A stretch of 64,000 nucleotides of DNA from Clostridia bacterium (GTDB lineage: Bacteria > Bacillota > Clostridia > Oscillospirales > Acutalibacteraceae). The position numbers were made by a program, and so were the translations under genes. The stretch spans positions 37,357 through 101,356 of the forward strand of contig JAFVBH010000077.1 of the NCBI GenBank assembly GCA_017480115.1, written 5' to 3'. Below the pieces are notes generated by a model, which saw only the letters and a list, made by a program, of their open reading frames with translations, was not told where the DNA came from and ran no database searches. This document shows, in pieces, positions 53,256-62,859 of this stretch. Each line of letters opens with the position of its first letter. Positions within the stretch are counted from its first letter, which is position 1.

Positions 53256-56200
53256 TCAATGAAATTTAATTTTAAAGGTCTTGATTTCAAAGGGGCGAAA
53301 TTCTGCGGTAAAAGCGTTCGGTTCTGTATGCCGCAGCGGGCGTTCGCTTTCCTCCAGCATGTCGCAGACAGACAGTTCCTCAATCTGCAGGTCTGAAGTA
53401 AACATGCCGACGGTGCGCCGGTTCCATGTCTCATAGGCACGGACGATCACGCTGTCTTCTGTATCGGATTCCACCTTTTTGACAGTCTCGATCATGATGT
53501 TTGTCTGCTCGCAGCGCAGCAGGGAGAAGCTGCGGGGCAGGTTGCCGCAGCCGCGCGCCTGCGCGCAGAACAGCGGTGTATTCAGATCTGCGGCGTTTTG
53601 CACTGCGGCGGAAGCTGCAACAGCCATGTCATGGGGATAGATCGCGTAGGTACATGTATATGTGTCCTGCGCCGTTTGTTCCCGGACGCGCAGCAGCGGG
53701 AGCCGAATGCAGCCGCCACTGCACGCACAGCCATAGACGCCGTCGTTAAGTATGGAAACACCGAAGCCGTTATCGCTCAGATCCACCCATGCCTGCATCG
53801 GCACTTCCGTACGCGCCATATCCGCAGGGGTATTGCTGTGCGTTGGGCGTTCCGTATAGCCGAAGGGAATCGCGTAGGTCGCCTTGTCGGTATTGACGTC
53901 AACGGGAAATTCCGCTTTTACGCACATGCGCGCTTCTGGGCGCTCGATCAGTGTGCGAATATCGATACGTTCGGTGTGATTGTATAACATAATATATTGG
54001 GAAATCCGCGCATTTTTGTAGTTTCTGGTAATTTGCAAGACTGCGCGAACCGGACCGTTCTCCATTACACGGGCATTCAATACATCGCCGAGAATTTCGG
54101 GCTGCTCCTCGAAATAGGAGACTGTAGGACTGTTGCCGTCTCGGTACGGACGCTCCATAGCGGCAGTCAGCCGGTTGAAGGCTTTGCCCTTCGGGACAAC
54201 CTGCTTTTTGATCTTGCGGCAATACAGACTGACGATCTCCATCTGCTCGGAAAAATCAATGTCATAGTACACCGTCTGAATGTGATTGCCGTTGATCACC
54301 GCGGTTTTTTCCTGTTTCCTGTCTGGGCCCTTGGGGCAGATCCTTAATGCCTTGTATCCCTTGGCGGGGATATCCGGCGCGAGAAATATCGTTTTGCCGT
54401 CATAGGTTGCCTGGCAGGGCAGGGGAATGCCCTCGTAATCGAATATTCCCATATCCTCGCCGAGAGCTGCTGTGGTCTCCACCGTGCCGGTGCGCGAAAA
54501 GCCGAGGGTGTTGCAGACCGTCAATGCGTCGCCCTCCGTATGAACGCTGTTGGCGATTCGTTCCGCCGCGTTCATCAGCAGATATCTGCCGTCTTTGGCG
54601 ATTTTCTCGTATTGCCGCAATGCCTGCGCATAGGCCGCCGCATTGGCGGTTACGCTGTGGCTTTGGTTTTGCAGAATCGTTTTCCAGCCCGCGTCGATAC
54701 CGGTTTTCGGATAGCGGGAAAAATCCGTATCCAGCAGCAGGGACGCCATACTGTTGATGGTTTCGATGCTTTGATACAGGCATTCGGATGTTCTGTTGTA
54801 CCGTTTGTAGGTTCCGCATGCCGACAGCGCGCTGCCGGGCAGTTCCGCGCCCAGCTCGCCGCGCCATTTGCGCAGAGGGTTCCTTTCCCGCATATCCCGT
54901 TCCAGCCGTCGAAAGTTTTCACCCGCAAGGGAAAATTGCACCTTAGGGCAGCCGGGAATTCCGGCTTTTATGCGCAGCGCATGTTCGAGCGTCTGCGGGG
55001 TTGTTTCACAGCTGTACAGCGGATTGGGGTCGTCAAATGCTGTGCGCAGAGGAAGGTCAAACACGTTTTTCTGCGCGGGGGCGCAGCGGGCAATCACCTG
55101 CGAGCCGTCAATGCCCTCCCAAAGGAAACTTCCCGCAGGGGCAGCAGCATCTGTATGCGGCTTGTCCGCTGTAAAAAGATAGCGAATGCCGCAGCCGCGC
55201 ATAATCTGGGGCAGCGCGCCGCTGACGCCCGACAAATCGGGCAGCCATAACAGCTCGTTGGTTTTATCAAATTCAGCTTTGAAAAACTGCTTTCCCAGCA
55301 AGAATTGCCGGATCAGCGCCTCACCGGATGCCAGCGCGGTGTCCGCCGCCGTCCACATGCCGCCCTCAGCCTCCCATTTGCCGTCGCGGACGCGTTTTTT
55401 TATCTGCTCAAAGAGGGCAGGGAATTTCTGCTTTATCTCCGCATACAGCTGCGCCTCGGGCGCGAGGAACCGAAGCTCCGGATATTCCCGCATCAGGTAC
55501 AGCGCGGCGGCAAAGGTGCTGTCCGGATTTTCCGGCGCCGCGGAAAACGCCTGTCCGATCACGGAAATCGCCGTATTCGCATCGTCGCCGAAGATCGTAT
55601 CCTCTATATATTTATATGTATTTTTGACAGTACCGATAAATTCCGGACCGTAGGGCACGGTCAGATCAAGCCGTTCACAGGCGTCGCACAAGGCGCGGCA
55701 GAGCCGCGTGCCCGCCGCGCCGCCATGCGCGGCAATTCCCAAAACAGTCGTAAGATGAAAATACAGCCGCCGTACATCATAGTCAAGCACGCGAAGCTCC
55801 GAATACAGAAACCATTTGCCCGCATGCCCGCTGTGCTTCGCCCAAAAATGAAGTTTGACAGTTTCATCGCCCTGCGCCGACGACAGCAGCTTGACCGCGG
55901 TATGCGTCCGATCCATACCGCTGACGGGTTGTCCGTCCGCAAACAGCAGAAAGCCGGGGGCGGACACACCTGTCTGCCTCCCGATGCCTGTTATTTGAAG
56001 CGCATAGTAAATATCCTTGCCTTTAAAGCGCGGCGGGATCTTGGCAATCTGGCGAAATCTGCCGGCGCCGCCGCGCCATGGTTCCCGTTCACCGTCGTAG
56101 TTGCGCCATTCACCCGCGTTCAGCGCCGTAGGCGCAGTTTCCCCGTCCGCGATTTGAAACATACTGCATGGCTCTCTGTCGGTGATCATATAGTTTTCCC

Positions 56201-56273
56201 TTAAAAGATCAGCGATAGCCTGCAGCCGCTGAAAACTTTTATCCGCGGCGGGCGTATTGTGAAAAAACTCCAT
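53256..56273 (-). CDS. GH38 alpha-mannosidase-like protein without zinc site
   Basis: This 1005-residue protein follows the GH38 plan: N-terminal beta region, (beta/alpha)7-type catalytic domain (about 230-470), helical linker and a large C-terminal beta domain. GGMWTAADTALASGEALIRQ and WLPDLSGVSGALPQ (nucleophile-position D346) are preserved. The zinc-binding GHAHID motif reads GQAFSA (240-245), and the later FHDILPGS motif reads SHSVTANA. GH38 enzymes need the zinc, so it is probably inactive on mannosides or uses a different mechanism. No signal peptide is seen, so it may be cytoplasmic. It leads the LytTR operon. Confidence 0.78.
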   Translation of the reverse strand: MEFFHNTPAADKSFQRLQAIADLLRENYMITDREPCSMFQIADGETAPTALNAGEWRNYDGEREPWRGGAGRFRQIAKIPPRFKGKDIYYALQITGIGRQTGVSAPGFLLFADGQPVSGMDRTHTAVKLLSSAQGDETVKLHFWAKHSGHAGKWFLYSELRVLDYDVRRLYFHLTTVLGIAAHGGAAGTRLCRALCDACERLDLTVPYGPEFIGTVKNTYKYIEDTIFGDDANTAISVIGQAFSAAPENPDSTFAAALYLMREYPELRFLAPEAQLYAEIKQKFPALFEQIKKRVRDGKWEAEGGMWTAADTALASGEALIRQFLLGKQFFKAEFDKTNELLWLPDLSGVSGALPQIMRGCGIRYLFTADKPHTDAAAPAGSFLWEGIDGSQVIARCAPAQKNVFDLPLRTAFDDPNPLYSCETTPQTLEHALRIKAGIPGCPKVQFSLAGENFRRLERDMRERNPLRKWRGELGAELPGSALSACGTYKRYNRTSECLYQSIETINSMASLLLDTDFSRYPKTGIDAGWKTILQNQSHSVTANAAAYAQALRQYEKIAKDGRYLLMNAAERIANSVHTEGDALTVCNTLGFSRTGTVETTAALGEDMGIFDYEGIPLPCQATYDGKTIFLAPDIPAKGYKALRICPKGPDRKQEKTAVINGNHIQTVYYDIDFSEQMEIVSLYCRKIKKQVVPKGKAFNRLTAAMERPYRDGNSPTVSYFEEQPEILGDVLNARVMENGPVRAVLQITRNYKNARISQYIMLYNHTERIDIRTLIERPEARMCVKAEFPVDVNTDKATYAIPFGYTERPTHSNTPADMARTEVPMQAWVDLSDNGFGVSILNDGVYGCACSGGCIRLPLLRVREQTAQDTYTCTYAIYPHDMAVAASAAVQNAADLNTPLFCAQARGCGNLPRSFSLLRCEQTNIMIETVKKVESDTEDSVIVRAYETWNRRTVGMFTSDLQIEELSVCDMLEESERPLRHTEPNAFTAEFRPFEIKTFKIKFH

Positions 56274-56371
56274 ATCCGTACCCTCTTATACAGATTTTAC
56301 TATGGTTATCCTTATCGTGGGCAACCCTATATTCATAGTACAGGAAAAGGAGAGAAAATTCAAGTATTATA

Positions 56372-56668
56372 TTACTGTGGATTAAACAGGCTTTTTACCG
56401 GATTTCCCTTTGGCTTTTCCCTGTGCGGTTTGATCTCACAGCAGATCAGGATCGTGTCGTCCCCGATGACGGAAATGTCCTGCCACGTGAAGCGAATATC
56501 GTCGTTGGTTTTGCCGAAGCCGAACATTTTCTGTCTGCCGAAAATAATCAGGTTTGTGATCCTGCCGCTTTGGGGATCAAATTCAATATCGCTGATACGC
56601 CCCAATACCGTCCCGCCCGTGATCTCAATGACGTCCTTTTCGCAAAGCTCAGTTATGCTGCAATTCAT
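56372..56668 (-). CDS. YlmC/YmxH family PRC-barrel protein
   Basis: A 98-residue PRC-barrel protein: CSITELCEKDVIEITGGTVLGRISDIEFD, then ITNLIIFGRQ, and DIRFTWQDISVIGDDTILI. The family is conserved in clostridia and bacilli and linked by name to sporulation, with unknown biochemical role. ATG 56666-56668 is preferred to an upstream GTG, since GGTGA lies just before it. The reading frame is intact. Confidence 0.85.
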   Translation of the reverse strand: MNCSITELCEKDVIEITGGTVLGRISDIEFDPQSGRITNLIIFGRQKMFGFGKTNDDIRFTWQDISVIGDDTILICCEIKPHREKPKGNPVKSLFNPQ

Positions 56669-56748
56669 AAATATCACCGATAAAGAATATGAGCGCGGGG
56701 AAGAAATTATGATTTCACTGCCGGCAAACCAATATGAATCAAAATTTT

Positions 56749-56776
56749 AGAGCCGACGCCGGTTCGCGACGGCTCT
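56749..56776 (-). terminator. terminator of the LRR gene
   Basis: AGAGCCG (56749-56755) and CGGCTCT (56770-56776) pair across 14 bases; in the minus direction AAAATTTT follows. Confidence 0.7.
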
Positions 56777-56782
56777 GTATGC

Positions 56783-57995
56783 TTAATCTGCCGCTCTGAC
56801 GGCACTGTAATTTGTATCTATGGTTTTCTTAAATAACATATAATCATACTGCGGCCGCCACTGGTCTCCGGTATGGGTGTTCGCGTGGAAATCCGGCTCG
56901 CTTGCGGCAATATGCATTTGCGCAAGCCCGCGCAGATCGCCACCGTCCTTATAGACGCACTCCCAAAAAGCGTGATGCCCGATATACGTTACGGAGGACG
57001 GGATATACATATACGTCAGCGCCTGATCATGATTGAACGCGTCGGAACCGATGCTTTCAACCCCCTCGGGCAGCGACGGATAGAGTGTGGCGAACACATC
57101 TTCGCCGACGAATGTGGTATCCGTGATCGGCTGCGCGGCGGTATAGCTCCTGATATTCTCCAAAATCGTCGCCTTAAAGAACGCCAGCGTACCGATTTCC
57201 CGCAGTCCCTCGGGTAAATAAATATCCGTCAGACTGGCATAATTAAACGCCAGCATCTCGATCTTTTCCGTCGCAGAGGGAACCACATAAGTCAGCACCC
57301 TGTCGCGGAAATCCTGATAAGCGGGATCGTCGCTCGCCACCCAATCGTCATAGCCGTAGTTGGCGCGTACATACTGGTCGTGACTGATGGGATAGCAGAC
57401 CAGCGTTTTCAGATCCTTGGTATACAGCACACCGTCAATATCGCAGTAATACTTGTTTTCGGGATCGACCCGAATCTCACGCAGCGCCCAGCAGCTGTAA
57501 AACGACTTGCCGTCGATCTCGGCAACCTCTTTGCCTATATGTATGATCTCCAGTTTTTCATCACAGTTGAACGCATACTCATGCAGCACGGTGACGGGCT
57601 TGGTTTTATCTTGGGTAATAATCGTCTTGCCGGAAGGATCATTGGCGTCATAGCTTGCCGCGCTGACGTAACCGACAGTCAGATCGGTGATATTGCCGGT
57701 ATTGCTGAACTTGACCAGTTCATATGTACCGTTATTCAGCGTTTTAAAGGAAAATACTTCCTGCGAGACGGCGCGAACGCTGAAGTAAATGGACAAGCAG
57801 ACGGCAACGACGATCACCAAAATAAAGATCGTCTTTTTGGGTATAGGTCTTGCCGATATGCGGCGGCGCAAGCCCCTCGACCTGATAGGTCCAGATCTCG
57901 TCGTCGGGGATATTCAGCGCCGGGATCTCTTCCGCAGCGTGGTTTTTGATCTCTGTTTTGACTGCTGCGTCATCGGTTTTCTTTCTTTTTTTCAT
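56783..57995 (-). pseudogene. leucine-rich repeat (BspA-like) membrane protein, one frameshift
   Basis: A good start (ATG 57995 with AAGGAGG) opens MKKRKKTDDAAVKTE...DEIWTYQVEGL, which runs into the frame of a membrane helix and LRR_5 repeats only if one A is removed from the A5 run at 57834-57838. That yields 403 residues: cytoplasmic tail, membrane segment (about 53-75), then LRR_5 repeats (LHEYAFNCDEKLEIIHIGKEV, EKIEMLAFNYASLTDIYLPEG, EGVESIGSDAFNHDQALTYMYIPSSVTYIGHHAFW). The TTG at 57871 as an alternative start has no ribosome binding site. A surface-display or sensing role is likely. Frameshift cause unknown. Confidence 0.75.
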
Positions 57996-58008
57996 ATCCG
58001 GCACCTCC

Positions 58009-59775
58009 TTAGCCCACAAACCCGCTGTTGGCGTCCTCGCCGATTTCCTCTGCTTTTTTTGCGGTCACCTCTGCACGGCGTTTTAAAACCTCCATGACGG
58101 CGTTCTGTTTACCGCTGTCATAATCCCAAAAGAAATACGGGATCGTCATCAACAAATACCCTACGATGTCGATAACAATGGGGATAACGATGATCCGCGT
58201 ACGGGAAGCGTCTAAGAACAAAACGTCCCAGTTGCTGTTAAAGCCGTATTTTAACAGTAAAAGCGGAATGATCAACCCCACAAAGGAGGTGATAGGCCCG
58301 GTGAACCAGCCGAAAATACCGGCAAAGCTCTCCAGCCGCTCGCCGGACAAATACATTTGATAGTCGTTAACGCGCACGTCCATATCATGACTGACCGCGG
58401 TCGGCACGGTCTTTGTCATTTCCATAAAGAACAACACTGCAACGCAGATGACGCCGCATAGTACGATTCTGTCGCCGCAGAACAACATAGCCAGAACAAT
58501 AATCGCGTTACCGGCGGCACGGGTCAGCTGATAAAAAATCATAATCTGTTTAAAGCTGAACCGCTTGATAAAATACGGGGTAAAGAAATCCGGCGGCGTA
58601 CCCGCAAACTGCACCAGCGCGACGATTAAGCTGTATGTTAAGCCGGTCAGCCGGAAGGTATACAGATACAGGATGGTGGTAATGGCAAGCATACCGTTGC
58701 CCAGCGAATCCAGAAGATAGACAATGTTATTGATCCAGCGGTATTTATTATGCAGAACGCCGAACATACCGTCCCAGAATTTGATCTGCACTTTTTCCTC
58801 GATGGGGGGTTGGGGAATACGCTCCTTGATGCGGCCTGCAAAGATCATCGTCAGTGTCGCAAAGCTGATAAACACTGCGGGAATGACATAGCGGAACATA
58901 TTAATATCTTCCCATTTGTAACGAAGCGTGCCGATGAGCACGGGAATAATCATTGCAAATATGGAATTAAAAATATGAGAAATTTTGAGCGGATAGGTGC
59001 GGATTAAAATTCGCTCTCTGAGGTTCGGGCTGATATTCTGCGTGCAGGTCTCCAGATTATTGGCAAAACCGAATACATTGTAGCAGGCGAACAGCAGATT
59101 TGCCACCCATACGCGGGTGATTACATCGGGTATATTATAAAACGGCAGCCAGCCGATCAACACGACCATCACGCACTTGGGCACATAATCGCAGTAAAGG
59201 CCGTATTTATATCTGCCAAACTTGGGAATCAGTTTTTTGCGCCAGAAAATATTTCGCGCGCCGACCCAGCCGGTGTACAGCAGATGCGTGCCCAATATCT
59301 TAATCGCGGAGTTTGCGTTAATGCCCTCCAACCCGTTCAAATAGGTCACAAACTTTCCCGATTGGTTAAACAGATCGCCGATGTTGAAGATGATCATGGC
59401 AAGCCCGAGGATCACCAAAGAGATATACAGGGTGTAACACTTACGCTCCTGTTTCTTGGGCAGAAAACCAAGATTATCGCAGACGTACCACCAAATCAGC
59501 GACCATATGTAATTTAAAGGCATATTGATGATGTTGATGACCGAATACGTCAGATACGGCAGTTTGTAGTGGTACATCATCAAATAGCAGCCCGCTGCAA
59601 AGGTGATATACTCCAGTGTTTTCGCGCCGGCATAGTTGCTGCCGACGCCGATCACAATGTCCTTATACTCACGATAAGGCACATAGCGTCCCTGAGCAGG
59701 CGCTTTCCAATGGGCTTTCAGTTCGCCGAACAATCCCTTGCCCTTGGTCGTCAGAGACGTTTTTTGTTCACTCAT
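58009..59775 (-). CDS. GPH/MFS-type transporter
   Basis: This 588-residue protein with about 12 membrane helices resembles the glycoside-pentoside-hexuronide:cation symporters. Motifs include IVIGVGSNYAGAKTLEYIT, NISPNLRERILIRTYP, MTKTVPTAVSHDMDVRVNDYQMYLSGERLESFAGIFGWF and GLIIPLLLLKYGF; the conserved DVRVNDYQ/SGERLE loop is typical. The substrate is unknown; the nearby GH38-like gene suggests a glycan, by inference. Its stop lies 14 bases before the LRR gene start, so the two are probably one operon. Confidence 0.8.
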   Translation of the reverse strand: MSEQKTSLTTKGKGLFGELKAHWKAPAQGRYVPYREYKDIVIGVGSNYAGAKTLEYITFAAGCYLMMYHYKLPYLTYSVINIINMPLNYIWSLIWWYVCDNLGFLPKKQERKCYTLYISLVILGLAMIIFNIGDLFNQSGKFVTYLNGLEGINANSAIKILGTHLLYTGWVGARNIFWRKKLIPKFGRYKYGLYCDYVPKCVMVVLIGWLPFYNIPDVITRVWVANLLFACYNVFGFANNLETCTQNISPNLRERILIRTYPLKISHIFNSIFAMIIPVLIGTLRYKWEDINMFRYVIPAVFISFATLTMIFAGRIKERIPQPPIEEKVQIKFWDGMFGVLHNKYRWINNIVYLLDSLGNGMLAITTILYLYTFRLTGLTYSLIVALVQFAGTPPDFFTPYFIKRFSFKQIMIFYQLTRAAGNAIIVLAMLFCGDRIVLCGVICVAVLFFMEMTKTVPTAVSHDMDVRVNDYQMYLSGERLESFAGIFGWFTGPITSFVGLIIPLLLLKYGFNSNWDVLFLDASRTRIIVIPIVIDIVGYLLMTIPYFFWDYDSGKQNAVMEVLKRRAEVTAKKAEEIGEDANSGFVG

Positions 59776-59808
59776 AGTGTCAATCCTTTGTCATGAAATA
59801 TCTTAATA

Positions 59809-59837
59809 ATTTTATCATATTTTCACACCTTTTTCAA
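59809..59837 (-). promoter_or_regulatory. promoter of the transporter operon
   Basis: Minus-strand TTGAAA (59832-59837), 17-base spacer, TAAAAT (59809-59814) with an extended TGn. Confidence 0.7.
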
Positions 59838-59881
59838 TAATATGCAAAAATATAAAATATTTTTATGTAAAATGACAAAAA

Positions 59882-59908
59882 GAGCCGCTTTATTTTACAA
59901 AGCGGCTC
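59882..59908 (-). terminator. terminator of the licD-ispD/kinase-flippase operon
   Basis: GAGCCGCTTT (59882-59891) and AAAGCGGCTC (59899-59908) pair perfectly; in the minus direction TTTTTGTCATTTTA follows. It ends the operon 10 bases after the flippase stop. Confidence 0.9.
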
Positions 59909-59917
59909 GTCATCATA

Positions 59918-61198
59918 TTATTTTGAATTATCTTTTATAAACACGTCAAAGTCCTTTTCTCCGGACGCGGACGCCGGTTCCGCTTTGTTCCGTTTGGACA
60001 GCTGCGCAATGCCGATTATATAGACGACAATATATTTGATCAGATTCACAGCGAGGATCCCCCATGCAAGTCCCCAAATCTGATATACGGACGTCAGTGC
60101 CGGAACAACAGCCAGGTACAATACCGCATACAAAATGTTTATATGCATCTGATATTTTTCCTTTGCGAAACGAAGAACCACCACCATGATCGTGCCGGAA
60201 ATAAAATACAGCACCTGCCCGGCGTTTGCGATCAGGAAATAAGGCTTACACATTTCGTAAATTTCCTCGCCGTACATGAGGCGGATAAAAATATGCGAGA
60301 CTACCGTACATGCCGCCACCGCGACAATCCCCAAAATCAACAGCGCCAAAGCAATGATCGTGAAGAATTTTTTTGTAAACTTGCCCTCGAACTTGGACAA
60401 ATATCCGATCAGCACCGAGTTCAGTGACGTTGTCAGCAGGGCGATGACTTTTCCGATCAACGCCGCGTTATAGAACGTCGTGACCATCGCGCCGTCGTGT
60501 GTCATGCCGCTGAGTAAAAGTCTGTCTGCGTTCTGCATGAGCGTATCCGCCAAATAGGACAATGACAAAATACCCACGGACTTTGCGTTGTCGGTGAAAT
60601 GCTCGCTGCGGGCAAAGAATGGCTTTCGGTAAAGCTTGCCCCGCACTGCGGTAAACGCAACTGCGGCGATTTCTCCGATAATCAGCGGAACCAGCCAATT
60701 GCCGGTTTTAAAGAAAATCGGCATGCCAAGGCAATAGCCTACCGCGATAAAAACATAATAGACAAAATAGCCCTTATAATTGATATTAAGTTTAAATTCT
60801 ACATCGCTGTAATACCGGGCGACGGTGCTGATCATCAGAATCGCAATACAAACCGTGTTCAGCGCGCTTTTTTGCGCCGCAAAAAGATATTCCGTCAGCA
60901 CTGCGGCAGGGATACAAAGCAGCCACGCCAGCAGCAGGAAAATATTGTAGTCCCCCTTGACTGCCCGCTTTTTTGTGCGCATGACCATGCGGGAATAATT
61001 CAGCGCAATACCGAACCCCACGCCCACGACCGCCACCATGGACATGACGGTGATCGCCTCCCCGTAGAGCGCCGCGCCCAGCCGTTTATTGAAAGAGGGA
61101 TAAATAAACAACTGAATCACCGCGTTCAGCACAACGACGGCGGCAATGCTGAAGATCATATCCGACGCGATACCCAGATATTTTTTCTTTTCAGCCAC
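59918..61198 (-). CDS. Wzx/PST-type lipid-linked polymer flippase
   Basis: This 426-residue protein has about 12 membrane helices and polysaccharide-export flippase features: SIAAVVVLNAVIQLFIYPSFNKRLGAALYGEAITVMSM at the start, LADTLMQNADRLLLSGMTHD in the middle and a basic end. In the lic/tac analogy of pneumococcus, TacF flips choline-decorated teichoic acid precursors; that this protein does the same for a LicD-modified glycan is inference. It is the last gene of its operon; the upstream gene ends 39 bases away. Confidence 0.85.
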   Translation of the reverse strand: MAEKKKYLGIASDMIFSIAAVVVLNAVIQLFIYPSFNKRLGAALYGEAITVMSMVAVVGVGFGIALNYSRMVMRTKKRAVKGDYNIFLLLAWLLCIPAAVLTEYLFAAQKSALNTVCIAILMISTVARYYSDVEFKLNINYKGYFVYYVFIAVGYCLGMPIFFKTGNWLVPLIIGEIAAVAFTAVRGKLYRKPFFARSEHFTDNAKSVGILSLSYLADTLMQNADRLLLSGMTHDGAMVTTFYNAALIGKVIALLTTSLNSVLIGYLSKFEGKFTKKFFTIIALALLILGIVAVAACTVVSHIFIRLMYGEEIYEMCKPYFLIANAGQVLYFISGTIMVVVLRFAKEKYQMHINILYAVLYLAVVPALTSVYQIWGLAWGILAVNLIKYIVVYIIGIAQLSKRNKAEPASASGEKDFDVFIKDNSK

Positions 61199-61237
61199 GG
61201 GATCACCACGCTTTCCAAAATAAAGGTCATCGACCGC

Positions 61238-62842
61238 TCAGTTCATCATCTGCTGGCGGATCATCTGTTCAATCACGTTGATTAATTTAAGATTATACCG
61301 GGTCTGCTCGTCGTTGGGATACTCAAACGTGCTGTTAAAGGTGACATACACCGTATCAATGTATAAGAACAGCAGCAAACTCTTTCTGCCCGCCCAGCGG
61401 GAGAAATAGGATAGCAGCAGATCCAAACGCTCTCGCATACCAAACGAACGGATATTGAGAATGTCATTGCGGATAAAGCGGACATACTCCAGCTCTCTGG
61501 GCGCGCGAACGCCGATGGGATCGACAGCGGCATAGCCGTTTTTGTTCAAAAGAATATTAAACGCGTGCAGATCGCCGTGACAAAGATACAACGGGGAATC
61601 GAAGAAATAACGATCATACATGGCGATCGCTTTTTGCAGATGCTCCTCCAGCTCGTTTCTGCAAAACGGAACGGTATCTATATCCGCCAGTTTTTTTTGC
61701 AGATCCTTATAATAATCCAAAAAACGCTCCCCGCGCTCCAATGTCTTAGCGGAACGGATCGACTTATCCACGCGGTCAAAGAATGCTGTCAGATGAATAT
61801 TGTCGTTAAAATCTGCGTACCGTGCGGGGGAGATCTTTTCCAGCAGCAGCGCGCCCGCCCTGTCGTCACAGTCGAGATAGCCGCACATGTATTCCGTCGA
61901 TAACTCGCGATAGGAATCCACTTCCGCTTGGTATCTGCCGATGAACGGCGGAATAAACTTCATCACACAGTCCCCATATTTGGTGGATTTCGCGAAAAGA
62001 ACGATGCCATAACGGGAGTTTTGCCCCGGCACAAAGGAAGTGATCCCCCACTTTTCACAAAGTCGATTATATTCGGCGGCAATTTTATCCAGCCACTGTT
62101 CGGTCTCCACAGGTCTGATACGCAGCAGAAAATACCGGATCCCCTCGGTCAGGAAACGGGATTTATCGATAATACGGTTGTTGCCGCCGGCATTGATCTC
62201 GGCAAGGTAATCCATCAGATATTCGGCGTAGCGCAGCTGGAAATCATAGGTCAGCTTTAAATTGTTCTTAAAATCAAAATTCAGATAAAATTTTGAATTG
62301 CGCGGCAGCTGCCACGCAAGCTCCTGACTGGAGAACTGCGTATCCAGTACGGAATTGATCTTATCAAAAATAAAGCCCTCGGGCGACTGGGTCATGTAAT
62401 AGTCTTCCCGGTCCAGCGGGTCAAAATTCTTATTGCCCAGCGCGCCGGTGATCTTTTGTGCGGTGATGACTGCGTCGTATTCGTCCAGCTTAATAAAATA
62501 ATCATCGATCAGCTCGGGATAGACGAACGGAGCGACCGCGTCAAAAATCACGACCTTGGCGCAGTCGTAATGGGATTTAATATAGTCAAATCCGTTTTTT
62601 ATGGAATCCAACCGCTCCTTGCCGTTGGGTGCAAAATCCAAATCTGGATCGCTGAGCGCGCTCGAATATTTCATGCACTGCTTATCGATAACGATCAGTA
62701 TTTTATCCACGCGGGCAGCCTTTTTGCAGGCGTCGATCACATAGTCGATCACGGGCTTACCCTTTAGCAGCGTGTATTGTTTGGGGATCGGCGCGCCGAA
62801 GCGTCTGCCGACGCCGCCGGACATAATCATTGCAATATTCAT
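61238..62842 (-). CDS. fused IspD/TarI-like cytidylyltransferase and LicA/APH-like kinase
   Basis: This 534-residue protein has two domains. The N-terminus (1-220) is an IspD/TarI-type nucleotidyltransferase: MSGGVGRRFGAPIPKQY (nucleotide loop), GKERLDSIKNGF, and FDAVAPF in place of the usual HDAVRPF. The C-terminus (about 260-534) is an aminoglycoside-phosphotransferase-type kinase with LCHGDLHAFNILL (catalytic Asp near 423) and AAVDPIGV (metal Asp). In lic systems choline kinase (LicA) and CTP transferase (LicC) are separate. The fusion would phosphorylate a small alcohol and load it onto CMP; the substrate (choline, ribitol, glycerol or other) is unknown. Ribosome binding site AGGAGAAGG. 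Confidence 0.82.
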   Translation of the reverse strand: MNIAMIMSGGVGRRFGAPIPKQYTLLKGKPVIDYVIDACKKAARVDKILIVIDKQCMKYSSALSDPDLDFAPNGKERLDSIKNGFDYIKSHYDCAKVVIFDAVAPFVYPELIDDYFIKLDEYDAVITAQKITGALGNKNFDPLDREDYYMTQSPEGFIFDKINSVLDTQFSSQELAWQLPRNSKFYLNFDFKNNLKLTYDFQLRYAEYLMDYLAEINAGGNNRIIDKSRFLTEGIRYFLLRIRPVETEQWLDKIAAEYNRLCEKWGITSFVPGQNSRYGIVLFAKSTKYGDCVMKFIPPFIGRYQAEVDSYRELSTEYMCGYLDCDDRAGALLLEKISPARYADFNDNIHLTAFFDRVDKSIRSAKTLERGERFLDYYKDLQKKLADIDTVPFCRNELEEHLQKAIAMYDRYFFDSPLYLCHGDLHAFNILLNKNGYAAVDPIGVRAPRELEYVRFIRNDILNIRSFGMRERLDLLLSYFSRWAGRKSLLLFLYIDTVYVTFNSTFEYPNDEQTRYNLKLINVIEQMIRQQMMN

Positions 62843-62859
62843 AATTCCTTCTCCTGTAA

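Noticed and set aside
57744..57871. Separate short protein overlapping the LRR gene start
   Set aside because: Its first 50 residues look like the missing N-terminus of the LRR protein; the rest of that frame is an Arg-rich run-out after the A5 run.
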